A DNA stretch of 52,930 nucleotides from assembly GCA_945871955.1 (NCBI GenBank), contig CAMBXR010000012.1, forward strand, positions 1 through 52,930, given 5' to 3'. A program made the position numbers and the translations under genes. Of the stretch, positions 19,250 to 29,019 are shown piece after piece. The DNA is from an uncultured Clostridium sp. (GTDB lineage: Bacteria; Bacillota; Clostridia; Peptostreptococcales; Peptostreptococcaceae). Each line of letters begins with the position of its first letter. The stretch's first letter is position 1. The notes under the pieces are model-generated. The model saw only the letters and a list, made by a program, of their open reading frames with translations, searched no databases and was not told where the DNA came from.

Positions 19250-21503
19250 ATGCGTATTTTGCGAAGTCGATCATATCATCAAATATTTTATTAGCTATAT
19301 CTTCTGGAACACCATTTCTTACACATCCTGGAATCTCAATATTTCCATTATCATCTTCTTTTCCATGTATGAAGTATTGTCTTTCTTGTTCCATTACATC
19401 CATTTTCTTTTTACCCATAGCTCTTCTAACCACGTCACTACGGCCATAACTATATCCAGCTAAGTCCCTAACAACCTGCATAACTTGTTCTTGGTAAACT
19501 AAGCATCCATAAGAAACTTCCATTATAGGTCTTAACTTTTCATGAATATAAGTTATTTTATCTGGATTATGTTTATTTTCTATATAAGTCGGTATAGAAT
19601 CCATTGGACCTGGTCTATATAAAGATATCCCCGCAACTATATCTTCAAAATTACTTGGCTTAAGTTGCTTCATGAAACTTCTCATTCCAGCACTCTCCAA
19701 CTGGAATACTCCTAAGGTGTTTCCTGAAGAAAGTAACTCATAAACCTTTGGATCATCATAATCCATAGAAGAAAAGTCTATTCTTTTGCCGTATTTTTTT
19801 TCTATTAAATCAAGTGCATCTCTTATAACTGTAAGAGTTCTAAGTCCCAAGAAATCCATTTTTAAAAGACCTAACTCTTCTAGAGTAGTCATTGTGAACT
19901 GGGTACTTATAGATTCTTGGTGTTTATATAATGGTACATATTCATCTACAGGATTTTTAGATATAACTACTCCTGCTGCATGAGTAGATGCATGCCTAAG
20001 CATACCTTCCATTTGTTTAGATATATCTATAACTTCTTTAGTTTCTCTATCTTGTTCATAAAGATTTCTTAGCTCCGGATTAATCTCTAAAGCTTTATCT
20101 ATTGTCATCCCTAAATCAAAAGGAATTTCTTTCGCTATTTTATCCACCTTATTATATGGTATATCTAAAACTCTACCAACATCTCTTATGGCAGCCTTAG
20201 CTTTCATTGTTCCAAAAGTTATAATTTGAGCAACATGGTCATCGCCATATTTCCTCTTAACATAGTCTATAACTTCTTCTCTTCTCTCATAACAGAAGTC
20301 TATATCTATATCAGGCATAGATACACGCTCCGGGTTCAAAAATCTTTCGAACAGTAATGAATATTTAATTGGATCTATATCAGTAATTTTAAGAGTATAA
20401 GCAACTATGGAACCTGCCGCACTACCTCTTCCTGGTCCAACCATTATATTATTCTCTTTAGCATAATTTATAAAATCCCAAGTAATCAAGAAGTATTCTA
20501 TATATCCCATTTTAGCAATTACATCAATCTCATAATTTAATCTATCTATTGCTTCCTGAGTAGGGTTTTTATACCTTTCTTCTAGACCTTTAAAACATAA
20601 TTCTCTTAAGTAACTTTCCGTTGTGTAGCCTTCTGGAACATCATAATTAGGTAAGTGGTAAGTATTAAAATCAAATTCAACATTACACCTTTGTGCAATT
20701 TCTACTGTATTATCTAAAGCCTCTATTGCGTAAGGGAAAAGTTGCTCCATTTCTTCTCTTGATTTTAAGTAGAACTCATCACTTCCAAATTTCATTCTAC
20801 TTGGATCATTTAGTGTTTTACCCATTTGTATACACATAAGCACATCATGTATTCTTGCATCTTCTTTATTTACATAATGAAGATCATTTGTTGCAACTAA
20901 AGGAATACCCGTTTCTTTAGATAATTTTACTAACCCTGCATTTACTTCTTTTTGTTCTGGTAAATTATGATCTTGTAATTCTAAATAAAAATTATTTTCT
21001 CCAAATATATCCCTATATAATAAAGCAAATCTTTTAGCTTCATCATAATTTCTATTTAAAATATTGTTAGATACATCTCCTGCCAAACATGCCGATAGGG
21101 CAATTATCCCTTCACTATGTTGTCTTAATTCCTCAATATCCACCCTTGGTTTATAATAAAAACCATCTACATAAGACGTAGATACTAATTTTATTAAGTT
21201 TTTATATCCAGTCATATTCTCAGCTAACAATACTAAGTGACCATATCTTTTATCATAATTTGGATCTTTATCTTTTAAACCACGCGCTGCCGTATAAACT
21301 TCACACCCTATAATAGGTTTTATTCCTGCAGCCTTCGCTTTTTTATAAAAATCTATAGCACCAAACATACATCCATGGTCAGTTATAGCTATGGCCTGCA
21401 TATTTAATTCTTTTGCTCTATCTATAAGCTTATTTAATCTGGAAAACCCATCTAATAAGCTGTACTCTGTATGCACATGAAGATGAATAAAATCTTTATT
21501 CAT
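19250..21503 (-). CDS. dnaE: DNA polymerase III subunit alpha, exon 1 (N-terminal part)
   Basis: The upstream exon encodes residues 1-751 and the first base of codon 752. It begins with the PHP domain (FIHLHVHTEYSLLDGFSR). The polymerase active site follows, with GPGRGSAAGS near 360 and the catalytic acidic motif MPDIDIDF near 397. DGFYYKPRVD and YRPGPMDSIP are other DnaE signatures. The exon ends at FAKYA. If the intron were not removed, translation would stop four codons later (LKN, stop at 19239), leaving a polymerase without the HhH and OB domains. The start has AGGAGG. DnaE extends primers at the replication fork. Confidence 0.95.
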
Positions 21504-21556
21504 TATGTCACCTCCTAAATTTATAAGCTTATTTTATCATAATATTCATTAAAAAA

Positions 21557-21579
21557 GAGGTTATATACTCTATAACCCC
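21557..21579 (-). terminator. Terminator between whiA and dnaE
   Basis: Stem GGGGTTATA/TATAACCTC followed by six T on the minus strand, 8 bases after the whiA stop. It would at least partly separate dnaE from the whiA operon. Confidence 0.6.
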
Positions 21580-21586
21580 CTAATAA

Positions 21587-22561
21587 TTATTCTTCATCAT
21601 TATTTTCACTATCAAATTCTTTATCTCTTAATTCATTAGCTATATCTTCTATTTTTTTCAATCTGTGATTTACTCCAGATTTACTAATAGGAGGATCTAA
21701 TAATTCTCCCAATTCTTTTAATGTTAAATCTTCATTTTCTACTCTTAATAAAGCAATTTGTTGTAAATTTGTAGGTAATTTACTTATACCTATCTTTTGT
21801 TGAATTAATTTTATATTCTCCACCTGTCTAACAGCTGCATTAACTGTTTTTGAAAGGTTGGCCGTTTCACAATTAACTATTCTATTTACATTATTTCTCA
21901 TTTGCTTTAATATCTTTGTATTTTGAAGGCTTAAAAGAGCCTGGAAAGCCCCTATAAGACTTAGTAAATCAGATATTTGTTCACTTTCCTTCAAATATAC
22001 AACATATGAATTTTTTCTACATACTATTTTTGAGTTAAATCCTAAAGAATTAATTAAATTCATTAAAGACTCTGCAAATTCCTCATTACTTGCAACAAAT
22101 TCTAAGTGATAGTTTTTTTCTGGATCACTTATAGATCCTCCACCTAAAAATGCACCTCTAATAAATGATTTTTTACATTCCTCATCTTCATAAACCCATG
22201 ATGGTACTGCGTGACAAGGTAGGAAATCTTCATCCTTGTCAAGCAGACCTAAGGCTTTCATTAATGATTCTGAACCCATCTCACTTGTTACAGTTAGTAC
22301 ATAGCTGTTATTTCGCTTTAACATTTGATTTTTATTAACTACAATATTAGTATTTATATTAAAATCTGATTTTAATATTTTAAAAACTTTTCTAGCTACT
22401 GAATTTAATTCTGTGGAAATTTTCAAATTAATTTTTTTGTAACCAGCAATTTGAATACTTCCAGCCATATTAGCAATTCCTGATAACTCTGCTTTTTTAC
22501 AGCATAAACTATCAGATATTACTCTTGATAATTCATTTTTTGTTTCTGTAGAAAAAGACAT
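21587..22561 (-). CDS. whiA: DNA-binding protein WhiA
   Basis: A 324-residue WhiA. The N-terminal two thirds is a degenerate LAGLIDADG-like fold ([16 protein letters not shown] and a preceding repeat), and the C-terminus is a helix-turn-helix ([23 protein letters not shown]). In Firmicutes WhiA affects cell division and chromosome segregation. The start is the ATG at 22561, 9 bases inside a GTG-started frame, because AGGTGG precedes it. It belongs to the usual nudix-yvcK-rapZ neighbourhood. Confidence 0.93.
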   Translation of the reverse strand: MSFSTETKNELSRVISDSLCCKKAELSGIANMAGSIQIAGYKKINLKISTELNSVARKVFKILKSDFNINTNIVVNKNQMLKRNNSYVLTVTSEMGSESLMKALGLLDKDEDFLPCHAVPSWVYEDEECKKSFIRGAFLGGGSISDPEKNYHLEFVASNEEFAESLMNLINSLGFNSKIVCRKNSYVVYLKESEQISDLLSLIGAFQALLSLQNTKILKQMRNNVNRIVNCETANLSKTVNAAVRQVENIKLIQQKIGISKLPTNLQQIALLRVENEDLTLKELGELLDPPISKSGVNHRLKKIEDIANELRDKEFDSENNDEE

Positions 22562-22578
22562 ATATACCACCTATTATT

Positions 22579-23004
22579 CTAGCTCTTTTTTAATCTTTTT
22601 TTAATTTCCTTTAAAGCAACCTTTATAATTTCCTTTTCATCATCATATCTTGCTAAGTCAACTACTCTATCTATGTGAATAAATTTAGCATCTACAAACC
22701 CCTCTTCTTTTTGAGGTATTGTATCCATATTCTTCGACTGCATTAAATACCAAAATACAGTCTTATGAACAGCTCTATTTTCATCCCAATTTTCTTTAAA
22801 AGTATAATGTATCTCCCCAAGATATTTTAAGGTTTCAGCTTTTACTCCGGTTTCTTCTGATACTTCTCTTAATGCAGCTTCTTCGTTATTTTCGCCTTCT
22901 TCTACCTTTCCTTTTGGTAATACCCAGTCACCATTAAATTTCCTCAGTAAAAGAATAGCATTTCCAAATAACACTACCCCACCGGCACTAATTTCTTCTC
23001 TCAT
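22579..23004 (-). CDS. NUDIX hydrolase
   Basis: A 141-residue enzyme. The Nudix box is complete: GKVEEGENNEEAALREVSEE followed by TGV, with the metal-binding REVSEE. Family members cleave nucleoside diphosphates linked to another group. A NUDIX gene here is typical of Peptostreptococcaceae whiA/yvcK clusters; the substrate is unknown. AAGGAG precedes the ATG. Confidence 0.85.
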   Translation of the reverse strand: MREEISAGGVVLFGNAILLLRKFNGDWVLPKGKVEEGENNEEAALREVSEETGVKAETLKYLGEIHYTFKENWDENRAVHKTVFWYLMQSKNMDTIPQKEEGFVDAKFIHIDRVVDLARYDDEKEIIKVALKEIKKRLKKS

Positions 23005-23069
23005 AGATGTTCACTCCTTAAAACTAACATAATAATAAGGATTTCTACATGAAAATTTAAAATCCTTTT

Positions 23070-24179
23070 TTACCTTGCTTTATCATAACTACTATTTAGT
23101 GCCAAATTATCGATTATATTACATATAGAATCTGCATGATGCCTAATATAATCGTTCTTTATCTCTATTAAATCATCTTCAATTATTTTTATTCCCATAC
23201 TTTTTAATACATTTCTTTGATATTTATCTAATAATACTTGATTAGCCCCATCTTTTTTATATTTTTCAAACTGACTATCAGGTATTATTTCATTATTAAC
23301 TATAATGTAATCGATTAAATCCTCTTTTGTATGTTTATTTATAGCTTTAATATGGTCAAGGACATCATATTTATCTGTTTCTCCAGGTTGAGTCATCACA
23401 TTAGGAATATATATTTTTGCTGCCTTTGTTTCCTTTATAGCTTTAACCATACCATCTACTAGCAAATTAGGAATTATACTAGTGTATAAACTTCCAGGAC
23501 CCATTACTATATAATCTGCTTCATAAATAGAGTTAATTACTTCATCTAAAGGTTTCGCATCTTTAGGCTCAAGATAAATCTCTTCAATTTTACTTTTTTG
23601 TTTTCTTACTTCCCTAGGAATTCTAGATTCACCTTTTATAATATTTCCATTGCTTAATTTAGCAACTAAATCTATACTTTCCAATGTAACTGGCAAAACT
23701 CTACCTGTTATATTAAAGATTTCGCTTAATTTATAAACTGCCATTTCAAAATTACCATATAATCCATTCATGGCTGCTAAAAAAAGATTTCCGAAGCTTT
23801 GACCCTTTAAGCCACCTTCTTCAAATCTATATTGCATTACTTCTTGCATTGTAGGCTCTATATTAGCTAATGCAACTAAACAGTTTCTTATATCTCCAGG
23901 AGGTAACATACCTAAGTCAGACCTTAAAATACCTGATCCTCCACCATCATCAGCAACAGTAACTACTGCTGTTATATTAGGTGTGATTTTTTTTAGTCCT
24001 CTTAGAAATATGGATTGACCTGTTCCTCCACCGATAACTACCACACGAGGTTTATTAAACTCTTCCTTGCGTTTAGATAAATCTTTTTTTATTTGATTTT
24101 TTGCTCTTATAAAAAAAGCTATACCCAAAATCAAAGTAATTATACCTACAATATCTATTATATAAAACAAATATTTCAT
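23070..24179 (-). CDS. yvcK: Gluconeogenesis factor YvcK/GlmR
   Basis: 369 residues: an N-terminal membrane helix (about 5-24) and a CofD-like domain with VVVIGGGTGQSIFLRGLK, ADDGGGSG and the MGPGSLYTSIIPNLLV motif. In Bacillus, YvcK (GlmR) binds UDP-GlcNAc and directs carbon into cell-wall precursors by stimulating GlmS. Placement next to rapZ, whiA and murB is the conserved context. Confidence 0.94.
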   Translation of the reverse strand: MKYLFYIIDIVGIITLILGIAFFIRAKNQIKKDLSKRKEEFNKPRVVVIGGGTGQSIFLRGLKKITPNITAVVTVADDGGGSGILRSDLGMLPPGDIRNCLVALANIEPTMQEVMQYRFEEGGLKGQSFGNLFLAAMNGLYGNFEMAVYKLSEIFNITGRVLPVTLESIDLVAKLSNGNIIKGESRIPREVRKQKSKIEEIYLEPKDAKPLDEVINSIYEADYIVMGPGSLYTSIIPNLLVDGMVKAIKETKAAKIYIPNVMTQPGETDKYDVLDHIKAINKHTKEDLIDYIIVNNEIIPDSQFEKYKKDGANQVLLDKYQRNVLKSMGIKIIEDDLIEIKNDYIRHHADSICNIIDNLALNSSYDKAR

Positions 24180-24191
24180 AGCCGCCTCCGC

Positions 24192-25049
24192 CTATCTTAG
24201 CATAAAATCTCTATGCTTCTTAACTACTCTATACCCCTGTTTCATTAGTTCATCGCTTATAAGATTACATATTGTTACTGATCTATGTCTTCCTCCAGTA
24301 CATCCTATACTTATAACTAAATGGTGTTTTCCCTCTTGTATATATTGAGGAACTAAGAAATTAATCATATCTAGTAGTTTATCATAGAACTGATGGCTTA
24401 TATCAGAGTTCATAACATAATCCCTCACATCTTGATCGTCTCCTGTTTTATCTCTTAATTCTTCTATATAGTATGGATTTGGCAAGAATCTAACATCAAA
24501 AACTAAATCTGAATCTGAAGGAATTCCATGCTTAAATCCAAAAGAAACAGTAGAAATAGTTAAATTATTATTAATTTCTCCATTGGCGTAAATCTTACTT
24601 ATTTCTTCTTTTAAATCTTTAGGTTTCATATTAGATGTATCTATTATACAGTCTGCTATTTCTTTTAATGGCTCTAGTATAGCTCTTTCCATTTTTATAC
24701 CTTCTGGTATCTGTCTATTAATTGCTAATGGATGATTTCTTCTAGTCATTTTATATCTTTTTAATAGAACATCATCTGCGCAATCTAAGTACAGTATTTC
24801 AAAAGGATATTTATCTTTTCTTAATATATTTAAACTTTCATGCAGCGCCTCAAAAAACTTTCTCCCTCTTACATCTATACCTAATGCTACTTTATCTATA
24901 GTTGAATTAGATTGATAGCATAGTTCTGCAAATTTAGGAATTAAAGTAGGCGGTAAATTATCTACACAATAAAAGCCCATATCTTCTAAAGATCTCATTG
25001 CTTCACTTTTACCCGAACCTGAAAGTCCAGTTACTATTATAAACTTCAT
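24192..25049 (-). CDS. rapZ: RNase adapter protein RapZ (P-loop, YvcJ)
   Basis: A 285-residue protein with the Walker A motif [10 protein letters not shown] (8-17), DNLPP near 34 and the C-terminal [13 protein letters not shown] motif. In E. coli RapZ senses glucosamine 6-phosphate and guides small-RNA decay; in Firmicutes the orthologue YvcJ is a nucleotide-binding protein whose role is less clear. It sits 12 bases before yvcK. Confidence 0.95.
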   Translation of the reverse strand: MKFIIVTGLSGSGKSEAMRSLEDMGFYCVDNLPPTLIPKFAELCYQSNSTIDKVALGIDVRGRKFFEALHESLNILRKDKYPFEILYLDCADDVLLKRYKMTRRNHPLAINRQIPEGIKMERAILEPLKEIADCIIDTSNMKPKDLKEEISKIYANGEINNNLTISTVSFGFKHGIPSDSDLVFDVRFLPNPYYIEELRDKTGDDQDVRDYVMNSDISHQFYDKLLDMINFLVPQYIQEGKHHLVISIGCTGGRHRSVTICNLISDELMKQGYRVVKKHRDFMLR

Positions 25050-25068
25050 TTATAAACTCCCTTTTTTA

Positions 25069-25785
25069 TTAAAATTTAATATTTTCTATTAATGATAAAT
25101 CAATATCTGCTTCTTTTATAGTATTTAATGCTAAATTAAAGTTGCCTACATTTTTTGGAATATGAGCATCAGAACCTACTATAAAAGTATTTCCTATATG
25201 CTCAATTTTTTTAAGTTGTTCCACATTTAAAAATCTATGACTACTATTTATTTCTAGCCTAGTATTAGTTTCTTTTGCTACTTTTGCAATTTCTTCTATA
25301 TATACATCACCTTTATCTCCTGGATGAGTTATAACAAATATATTATTATTTTTCATAGCATTTATAATTGCTAAAGTATTATATTCTTTTGCTTTTTCTG
25401 ATTTTAAAAAATAGTTCTTAGAATGGTTTAGTAAACCTTTTAAATTATTGGGTTTTGATCCAAAATGATATCCAGCCATAACATAATCTAAAACTGACCC
25501 TATTTTTTCATCATAATCGATATTTCCTTTATCATCTAATATATTACTTTCTATTCCCAATAGAATTTTAATATTATTTTTATACTTTTCATTAAGAATA
25601 TCTATTTCTTCTCTCATTCTAAATATATCATCTCTTTTAACCCCATAAGTCAAATGTCCGTATCCATGATCTGATATTCCAAGAGTTTCAATACCTTTTG
25701 AAATAGCTACTTTAACATTATCTTCTATTGTTCCCTTTCCATGACTATATATAGTATGTGTATGATAATCAGCTAGAATTTTCAT
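25069..25785 (-). CDS. PHP-domain phosphoesterase
   Basis: A 238-residue single PHP domain with metal-binding motifs HTHTIYSHG (8-16), ISDHGYGH (38-45), an Glu in GIESNI, AGYHFG, TAHPGD-like THPGDKG and GSDAHIP. It is of the YcdX/histidinol-phosphatase-like group and not fused to a polymerase. It starts 3 bases after murB, whose coding end contains its site GGAG. Function in the murB-rapZ cluster is not known. Confidence 0.85.
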   Translation of the reverse strand: MKILADYHTHTIYSHGKGTIEDNVKVAISKGIETLGISDHGYGHLTYGVKRDDIFRMREEIDILNEKYKNNIKILLGIESNILDDKGNIDYDEKIGSVLDYVMAGYHFGSKPNNLKGLLNHSKNYFLKSEKAKEYNTLAIINAMKNNNIFVITHPGDKGDVYIEEIAKVAKETNTRLEINSSHRFLNVEQLKKIEHIGNTFIVGSDAHIPKNVGNFNLALNTIKEADIDLSLIENIKF

Positions 25786-25788
25786 CTA

Positions 25789-26703
25789 TTAGTCCTCTCC
25801 TAAAATTTTAACTTCTTCCTCCAACATTATACCAAACTTCGCATTTACTGTACTTTTTACAACAAACATTAAGTCTAGTATATCTTTTGCTGTTGCATCA
25901 CCAGCATTAATTACAAACCCACAGTGTTTATCTGATACTTGAGCACCCCTTAAAGCTAATCCTCTAAGTCCACAATCATCTATTAGTTTAGCTGCAAAAT
26001 AACCTTCTGGTCTTTTAAAAGTACTTCCTGCACTTGGGAAGTTTAAAGGCTGTTTTGTAACTCTTCTGTTTGCATAATCAGCCATAGTTTCTTTAATTTC
26101 ATCAATGTTTCCTGGTTGTAACTCTATTACTGTAGATAAAACTATATAATCTTTTTCTGATAATATACTTCTTCTATATTCAAATTTCATTTCTTCATTT
26201 GATAATTCGAATATATTACCATCTCTGTCCATTAACCTTACAGTCTTAACAACTTGTTTCATTTCTCCACCATAAGCACCTGCATTCATAGCTAATGCTC
26301 CACCTAATGTTCCAGGTATTCCTGCTGCAAATTCAAATCCTGTTAATGAGTTTTTCATTGCATTTCTTCCTAATATTGAAAGTAATGCACCACTTTGAGC
26401 TTTTATTATATTTCCTTCTATTTCATAGTTATTAAAGTTATCCGATAATTCTATAACTATTCCTCTAAGACCACCATCTTTTACAAGAAGATTTGAACCA
26501 TTTCCTATTACTAATAATGGTATATCTTTAGTTTTTGCAAATTTTATAACTTTACTTAGCTCATCCTCAGTCTTTGGCTTAACTAAAAAATCTGCCGGCC
26601 CCCCAACTCTGAAAGATATGTGCTTTTTCATAGGCTCATCAACTTTAACACTTTCTTCATCTAATATATTTAATAATTCTTTATATATAAATTCCTTATT
26701 CAT
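25789..26703 (-). CDS. murB: UDP-N-acetylmuramate dehydrogenase
   Basis: A 304-residue MurB. The FAD-binding part has VIGNGSNLLVKDGG and the GIPGTLGGALAMNAGAYGGEM motif; the substrate domain has YRRSIL and the catalytic Ser in FPSAGSTFKRP. It reduces UDP-GlcNAc-enolpyruvate to UDP-MurNAc in the cytoplasm. It is the first gene of the murB-PHP-rapZ-yvcK-nudix-whiA series, with AGGAGG before the ATG. Confidence 0.96.
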   Translation of the reverse strand: MNKEFIYKELLNILDEESVKVDEPMKKHISFRVGGPADFLVKPKTEDELSKVIKFAKTKDIPLLVIGNGSNLLVKDGGLRGIVIELSDNFNNYEIEGNIIKAQSGALLSILGRNAMKNSLTGFEFAAGIPGTLGGALAMNAGAYGGEMKQVVKTVRLMDRDGNIFELSNEEMKFEYRRSILSEKDYIVLSTVIELQPGNIDEIKETMADYANRRVTKQPLNFPSAGSTFKRPEGYFAAKLIDDCGLRGLALRGAQVSDKHCGFVINAGDATAKDILDLMFVVKSTVNAKFGIMLEEEVKILGED

Positions 26704-26731
26704 TTATTTTCCTCCTAAGTCGTACAATTTA

Positions 26732-26785
26732 TTAATCAACTTTAACTTTATATTGTAAACATTTATCTATGCTTCTAAATTCCAT
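26732..26785 (-). promoter_or_regulatory. Possible leader peptide and promoter before murB
   Basis: A 17-codon open frame (MEFRSIDKCLQYKVKVD) with AAGGAAA in front of its ATG lies in the murB leader. Farther up, GTTTAA/ATTTTA (minus strand TTAAAC 26879..26874 and TAAAAT 26856..26851, 17 apart) is a candidate promoter. Whether the peptide is made is unknown. Confidence 0.3.
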
Positions 26786-26927
26786 ATTACATTTCCTTCT
26801 TTTTAGTATATGCTTTTTACTTAAAAAAGTATAAATTTAATCATAAAATGATTTTACCACATATCTTTATAATGTTTAATTAAAATTTCCTAATCATTAC
26901 ATACAAAATAAATATATATTGAAATAA

Positions 26928-26978
26928 AAAAGAGTTGCCTCTTTTTATGATTTTAAAATCATTTTGAGACAACTCTTT
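26928..26978 (-). terminator. Terminator of the DUF4300 gene
   Basis: A long stem AAAGAGTTGnCTC/GAGGCAACTCTTT with a T run on the minus strand, 11 bases after the stop. Confidence 0.8.
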
Positions 26979-26988
26979 AAGAATATAT

Positions 26989-27855
26989 TTACATAAGTTT
27001 ATCATTTTCCATTATCACAGGTTCATAACTTTGAGATTCTCCAGTAAAACTAGTTTTAAGTCTATCAACCATATATATTTTTAAGTTTTCTTTATCTTTG
27101 AATAATGTAACTTGGTAAGGTAATCCAAATCCGTATTTTTCAATAAATACAATACCATCTTTAGTATTTATAGCTACACCAGTATGACCAACAAACATAG
27201 ATTCATCTTCTTCATATGGAACATATCCGTTTATTATAGATATATTTTTATCAGATTTAAATGATATTTCTCTTTTTTTCAATTCTTTAGCAATTTCTTT
27301 AGCACATTTATTTACATTATTAATATCTGAAACTTTGATTTCTGAATAAAAGTTGAAAAATTTATTCATATCTTCTTTGCTAAATTTTGCATTAGGATTA
27401 TCTTTTAAAGTAACTAAATCAAATTCTAAATTATTTTGGTTTATTTTATCATAGCTTAAGTTAGATTCTGATGTTATGAAGTTTTTAAATAATCTAAAAG
27501 CAGTTATCCTACAATTTTGATCTACAAAGTCAGGATTACTTTCATCCCATTTATCAGAAAGATCATATAAATTGTATGGAACTTGTAAATCAGATAATCT
27601 TTCATCTTCATTTAAAAGTTTTACACCATTCACACTTTTGTAATAGCTTTTAACTGAATTCATAAACATATCAACATCATTTTTATCTATATTATTCTCA
27701 TATAAAAACTGAGAAACTTTATCTTGAGTAGCCTCGTCATCTATATTAGAATATTTAAGATTTTCTGATGTTAAAACTTCTTTTTTATTATTAGCAGTGC
27801 AACCACCAAATACTAAAGTTGTAAGTAGTATACCTACTATAAATATTTTTTTCAT
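26989..27855 (-). CDS. DUF4300 lipoprotein
   Basis: A 288-residue protein with a lipoprotein signal: KKIFIVGILLTTLVFGGC, lipobox LVFGGC with Cys at 19. The mature part matches DUF4300 (QNCRITAFRLFKNFI in the middle, MFVGHTGVAI and FIEKYGFGLPYQVTLFKD near the end). The final region resembles a cysteine/histidine peptidase-like core, but no enzyme activity is established. It stands alone with its own terminator. Anchored outside the membrane. Confidence 0.78.
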   Translation of the reverse strand: MKKIFIVGILLTTLVFGGCTANNKKEVLTSENLKYSNIDDEATQDKVSQFLYENNIDKNDVDMFMNSVKSYYKSVNGVKLLNEDERLSDLQVPYNLYDLSDKWDESNPDFVDQNCRITAFRLFKNFITSESNLSYDKINQNNLEFDLVTLKDNPNAKFSKEDMNKFFNFYSEIKVSDINNVNKCAKEIAKELKKREISFKSDKNISIINGYVPYEEDESMFVGHTGVAINTKDGIVFIEKYGFGLPYQVTLFKDKENLKIYMVDRLKTSFTGESQSYEPVIMENDKLM

Positions 27856-28047
27856 AAAGTTTTCTCCTTAAATTTTATATTTATAAAACTATATAAATTA
27901 GACATAATTTTACTTAGATATTATATCATAGTTGCCATATTTATAAAATAAAATGTTTTTGGTAATAAAAAGTAATATGTAATCAAATAATATTGAAAAT
28001 TACACATCAATATTATTTTACAAAAAACTGCATTTTAAATTACACAT

Positions 28048-28638
28048 ATGAGAAAACTAATTGCAAATAAAAATATATTGAGGAGCATAATTAAAACGAG
28101 AAAAAAGTTAATTTGTATTTTTATAGCTATGGTAATCTTAATGCCTACGATTACTCCTATGTCATATGCTTTAAGTCCATTTTATAGTAGTTCAAACTTA
28201 TCTGATATCAAAGATAAAGATAACCTAGTAAAAAACTTAATAGAGATACAAAGGATAAGAGATAATCTTAGTACATTAAATATCAATTCTAATAGTTCAA
28301 ATAATGATTTAATAGAAGCTTCTAGGTCAATTAATTTATATATATCTGAATTGAGTAGAATTAGAAATAACTTTGAAGATCATATAAATAGAAATAAAGA
28401 TTCTGAAGCTGACGTGTTTATTGCCAATGCATCAATATATATTACTCAGTGTTATATATTAGGCTTAGGAGAAACTAAATTTTTGATTAATAATCTAAAG
28501 GATGGCAAGACATCTAAGATAAATATTTTTTACTCTCAAGAAAATTCAATAATGTATCAGTATTTTATGAATGGTGACCTTCAACTTGCATGTTTTGAGT
28601 CATTTTTAATAAATAAACCAAGACATATTCATAAATAA
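28048..28638 (+). CDS. Hypothetical secreted or membrane-anchored protein
   Basis: 196 residues from the ATG at 28048, which has no ribosome binding site. Fourteen codons later AGGAG stands just before an ATT at 28090; from there the protein would begin KTRKKLICIFIAMVILMPTI and run to SYALS, a textbook signal peptide. So the true start may be the ATT. The rest is a helical, charged domain (about 50-150). No family recognised. It is isolated, on the opposite strand from its neighbours. Confidence 0.6.
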   Translation: MRKLIANKNILRSIIKTRKKLICIFIAMVILMPTITPMSYALSPFYSSSNLSDIKDKDNLVKNLIEIQRIRDNLSTLNINSNSSNNDLIEASRSINLYISELSRIRNNFEDHINRNKDSEADVFIANASIYITQCYILGLGETKFLINNLKDGKTSKINIFYSQENSIMYQYFMNGDLQLACFESFLINKPRHIHK

Positions 28639-28814
28639 TTAGATATTTACTTTAAAGTTTATAGCTATTATTTTATTATTCTTCATTTAATTTTTTTAAC
28701 TCTCTTCTAAGTTTTCTTTAATTCTTTCTTTTATTTTTAAGCTCTGTTAGCTAACTTCGTTATTAATCATATATAATATAATTAAGTTCGTAATTGTTAT
28801 ATTATACGAATTTG

Positions 28815-28845
28815 AAAGTAGGAGTATCCATTATCTCCCACTTTT
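28815..28845 (+). terminator. Rho-independent terminator
   Basis: Stem AAGTnGGAG/CTCCnACTT then six T on the plus strand. It lies 177 bases after the secreted-protein gene, so it ends either a long 3' region or a separate short transcript. Confidence 0.6.
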
Positions 28846-28901
28846 TTATTATAAAAATACTTTATAAAATCAACACTATATTAAAATATAGCCAAATAAA
28901 A

Positions 28902-28944
28902 AATTCGCTTCGCTCATGTCGCCAACGGCTTCGCCCGTTGCTCC
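28902..28944. repeat. GC-rich hairpin element, possible dispersed repeat
   Basis: A 43-base patch far richer in G+C than its surroundings, with CGCTTCGCTC followed by the hairpin CAACGG-CTTCGC-CCGTTG with a UUCG-type loop. It looks like the small palindromic repeats scattered in some clostridial genomes. Only one copy is seen in this window. Confidence 0.4.
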
Positions 28945-28968
28945 TTTAAGTAGTTAGAAATTAAAAAA

Positions 28969-28992
28969 ACTGCCTTTAAATTCAAAGGCAGT
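28969..28992 (-). terminator. Terminator of the FNT gene
   Basis: Stem ACTGCCTTT/AAAGGCAGT followed by seven T on the minus strand, 27 bases after the stop. Confidence 0.85.
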
Positions 28993-29019
28993 ATTTTTTA
29001 TATATAAATTTATAATAAC

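Larger units (their letters stand above)
28639..29019. other. Gene-free stretch with hairpins and a GC-rich repeat-like patch
   Basis: Contains an inverted repeat TTCGTA/TACGAA (28787..28810), a T-tailed hairpin (28815..28845) and the GC-rich patch at 28902..28944. I see no coding frame with a ribosome binding site. Confidence 0.5.

Noticed and set aside
16727-21503. dnaE as two separate, degraded genes
   Set aside because: Both halves are intact and conserved, and removal of the intron joins them exactly in frame; decay would not leave a perfect junction at YAFNKSH.
21587-22561. Second homing endonuclease (LAGLIDADG-like motif in WhiA)
   Set aside because: It is the normal WhiA protein, whose LAGLIDADG-like fold is inactive and vertically inherited. 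Its neighbourhood to the dnaE intron is a coincidence of gene order.
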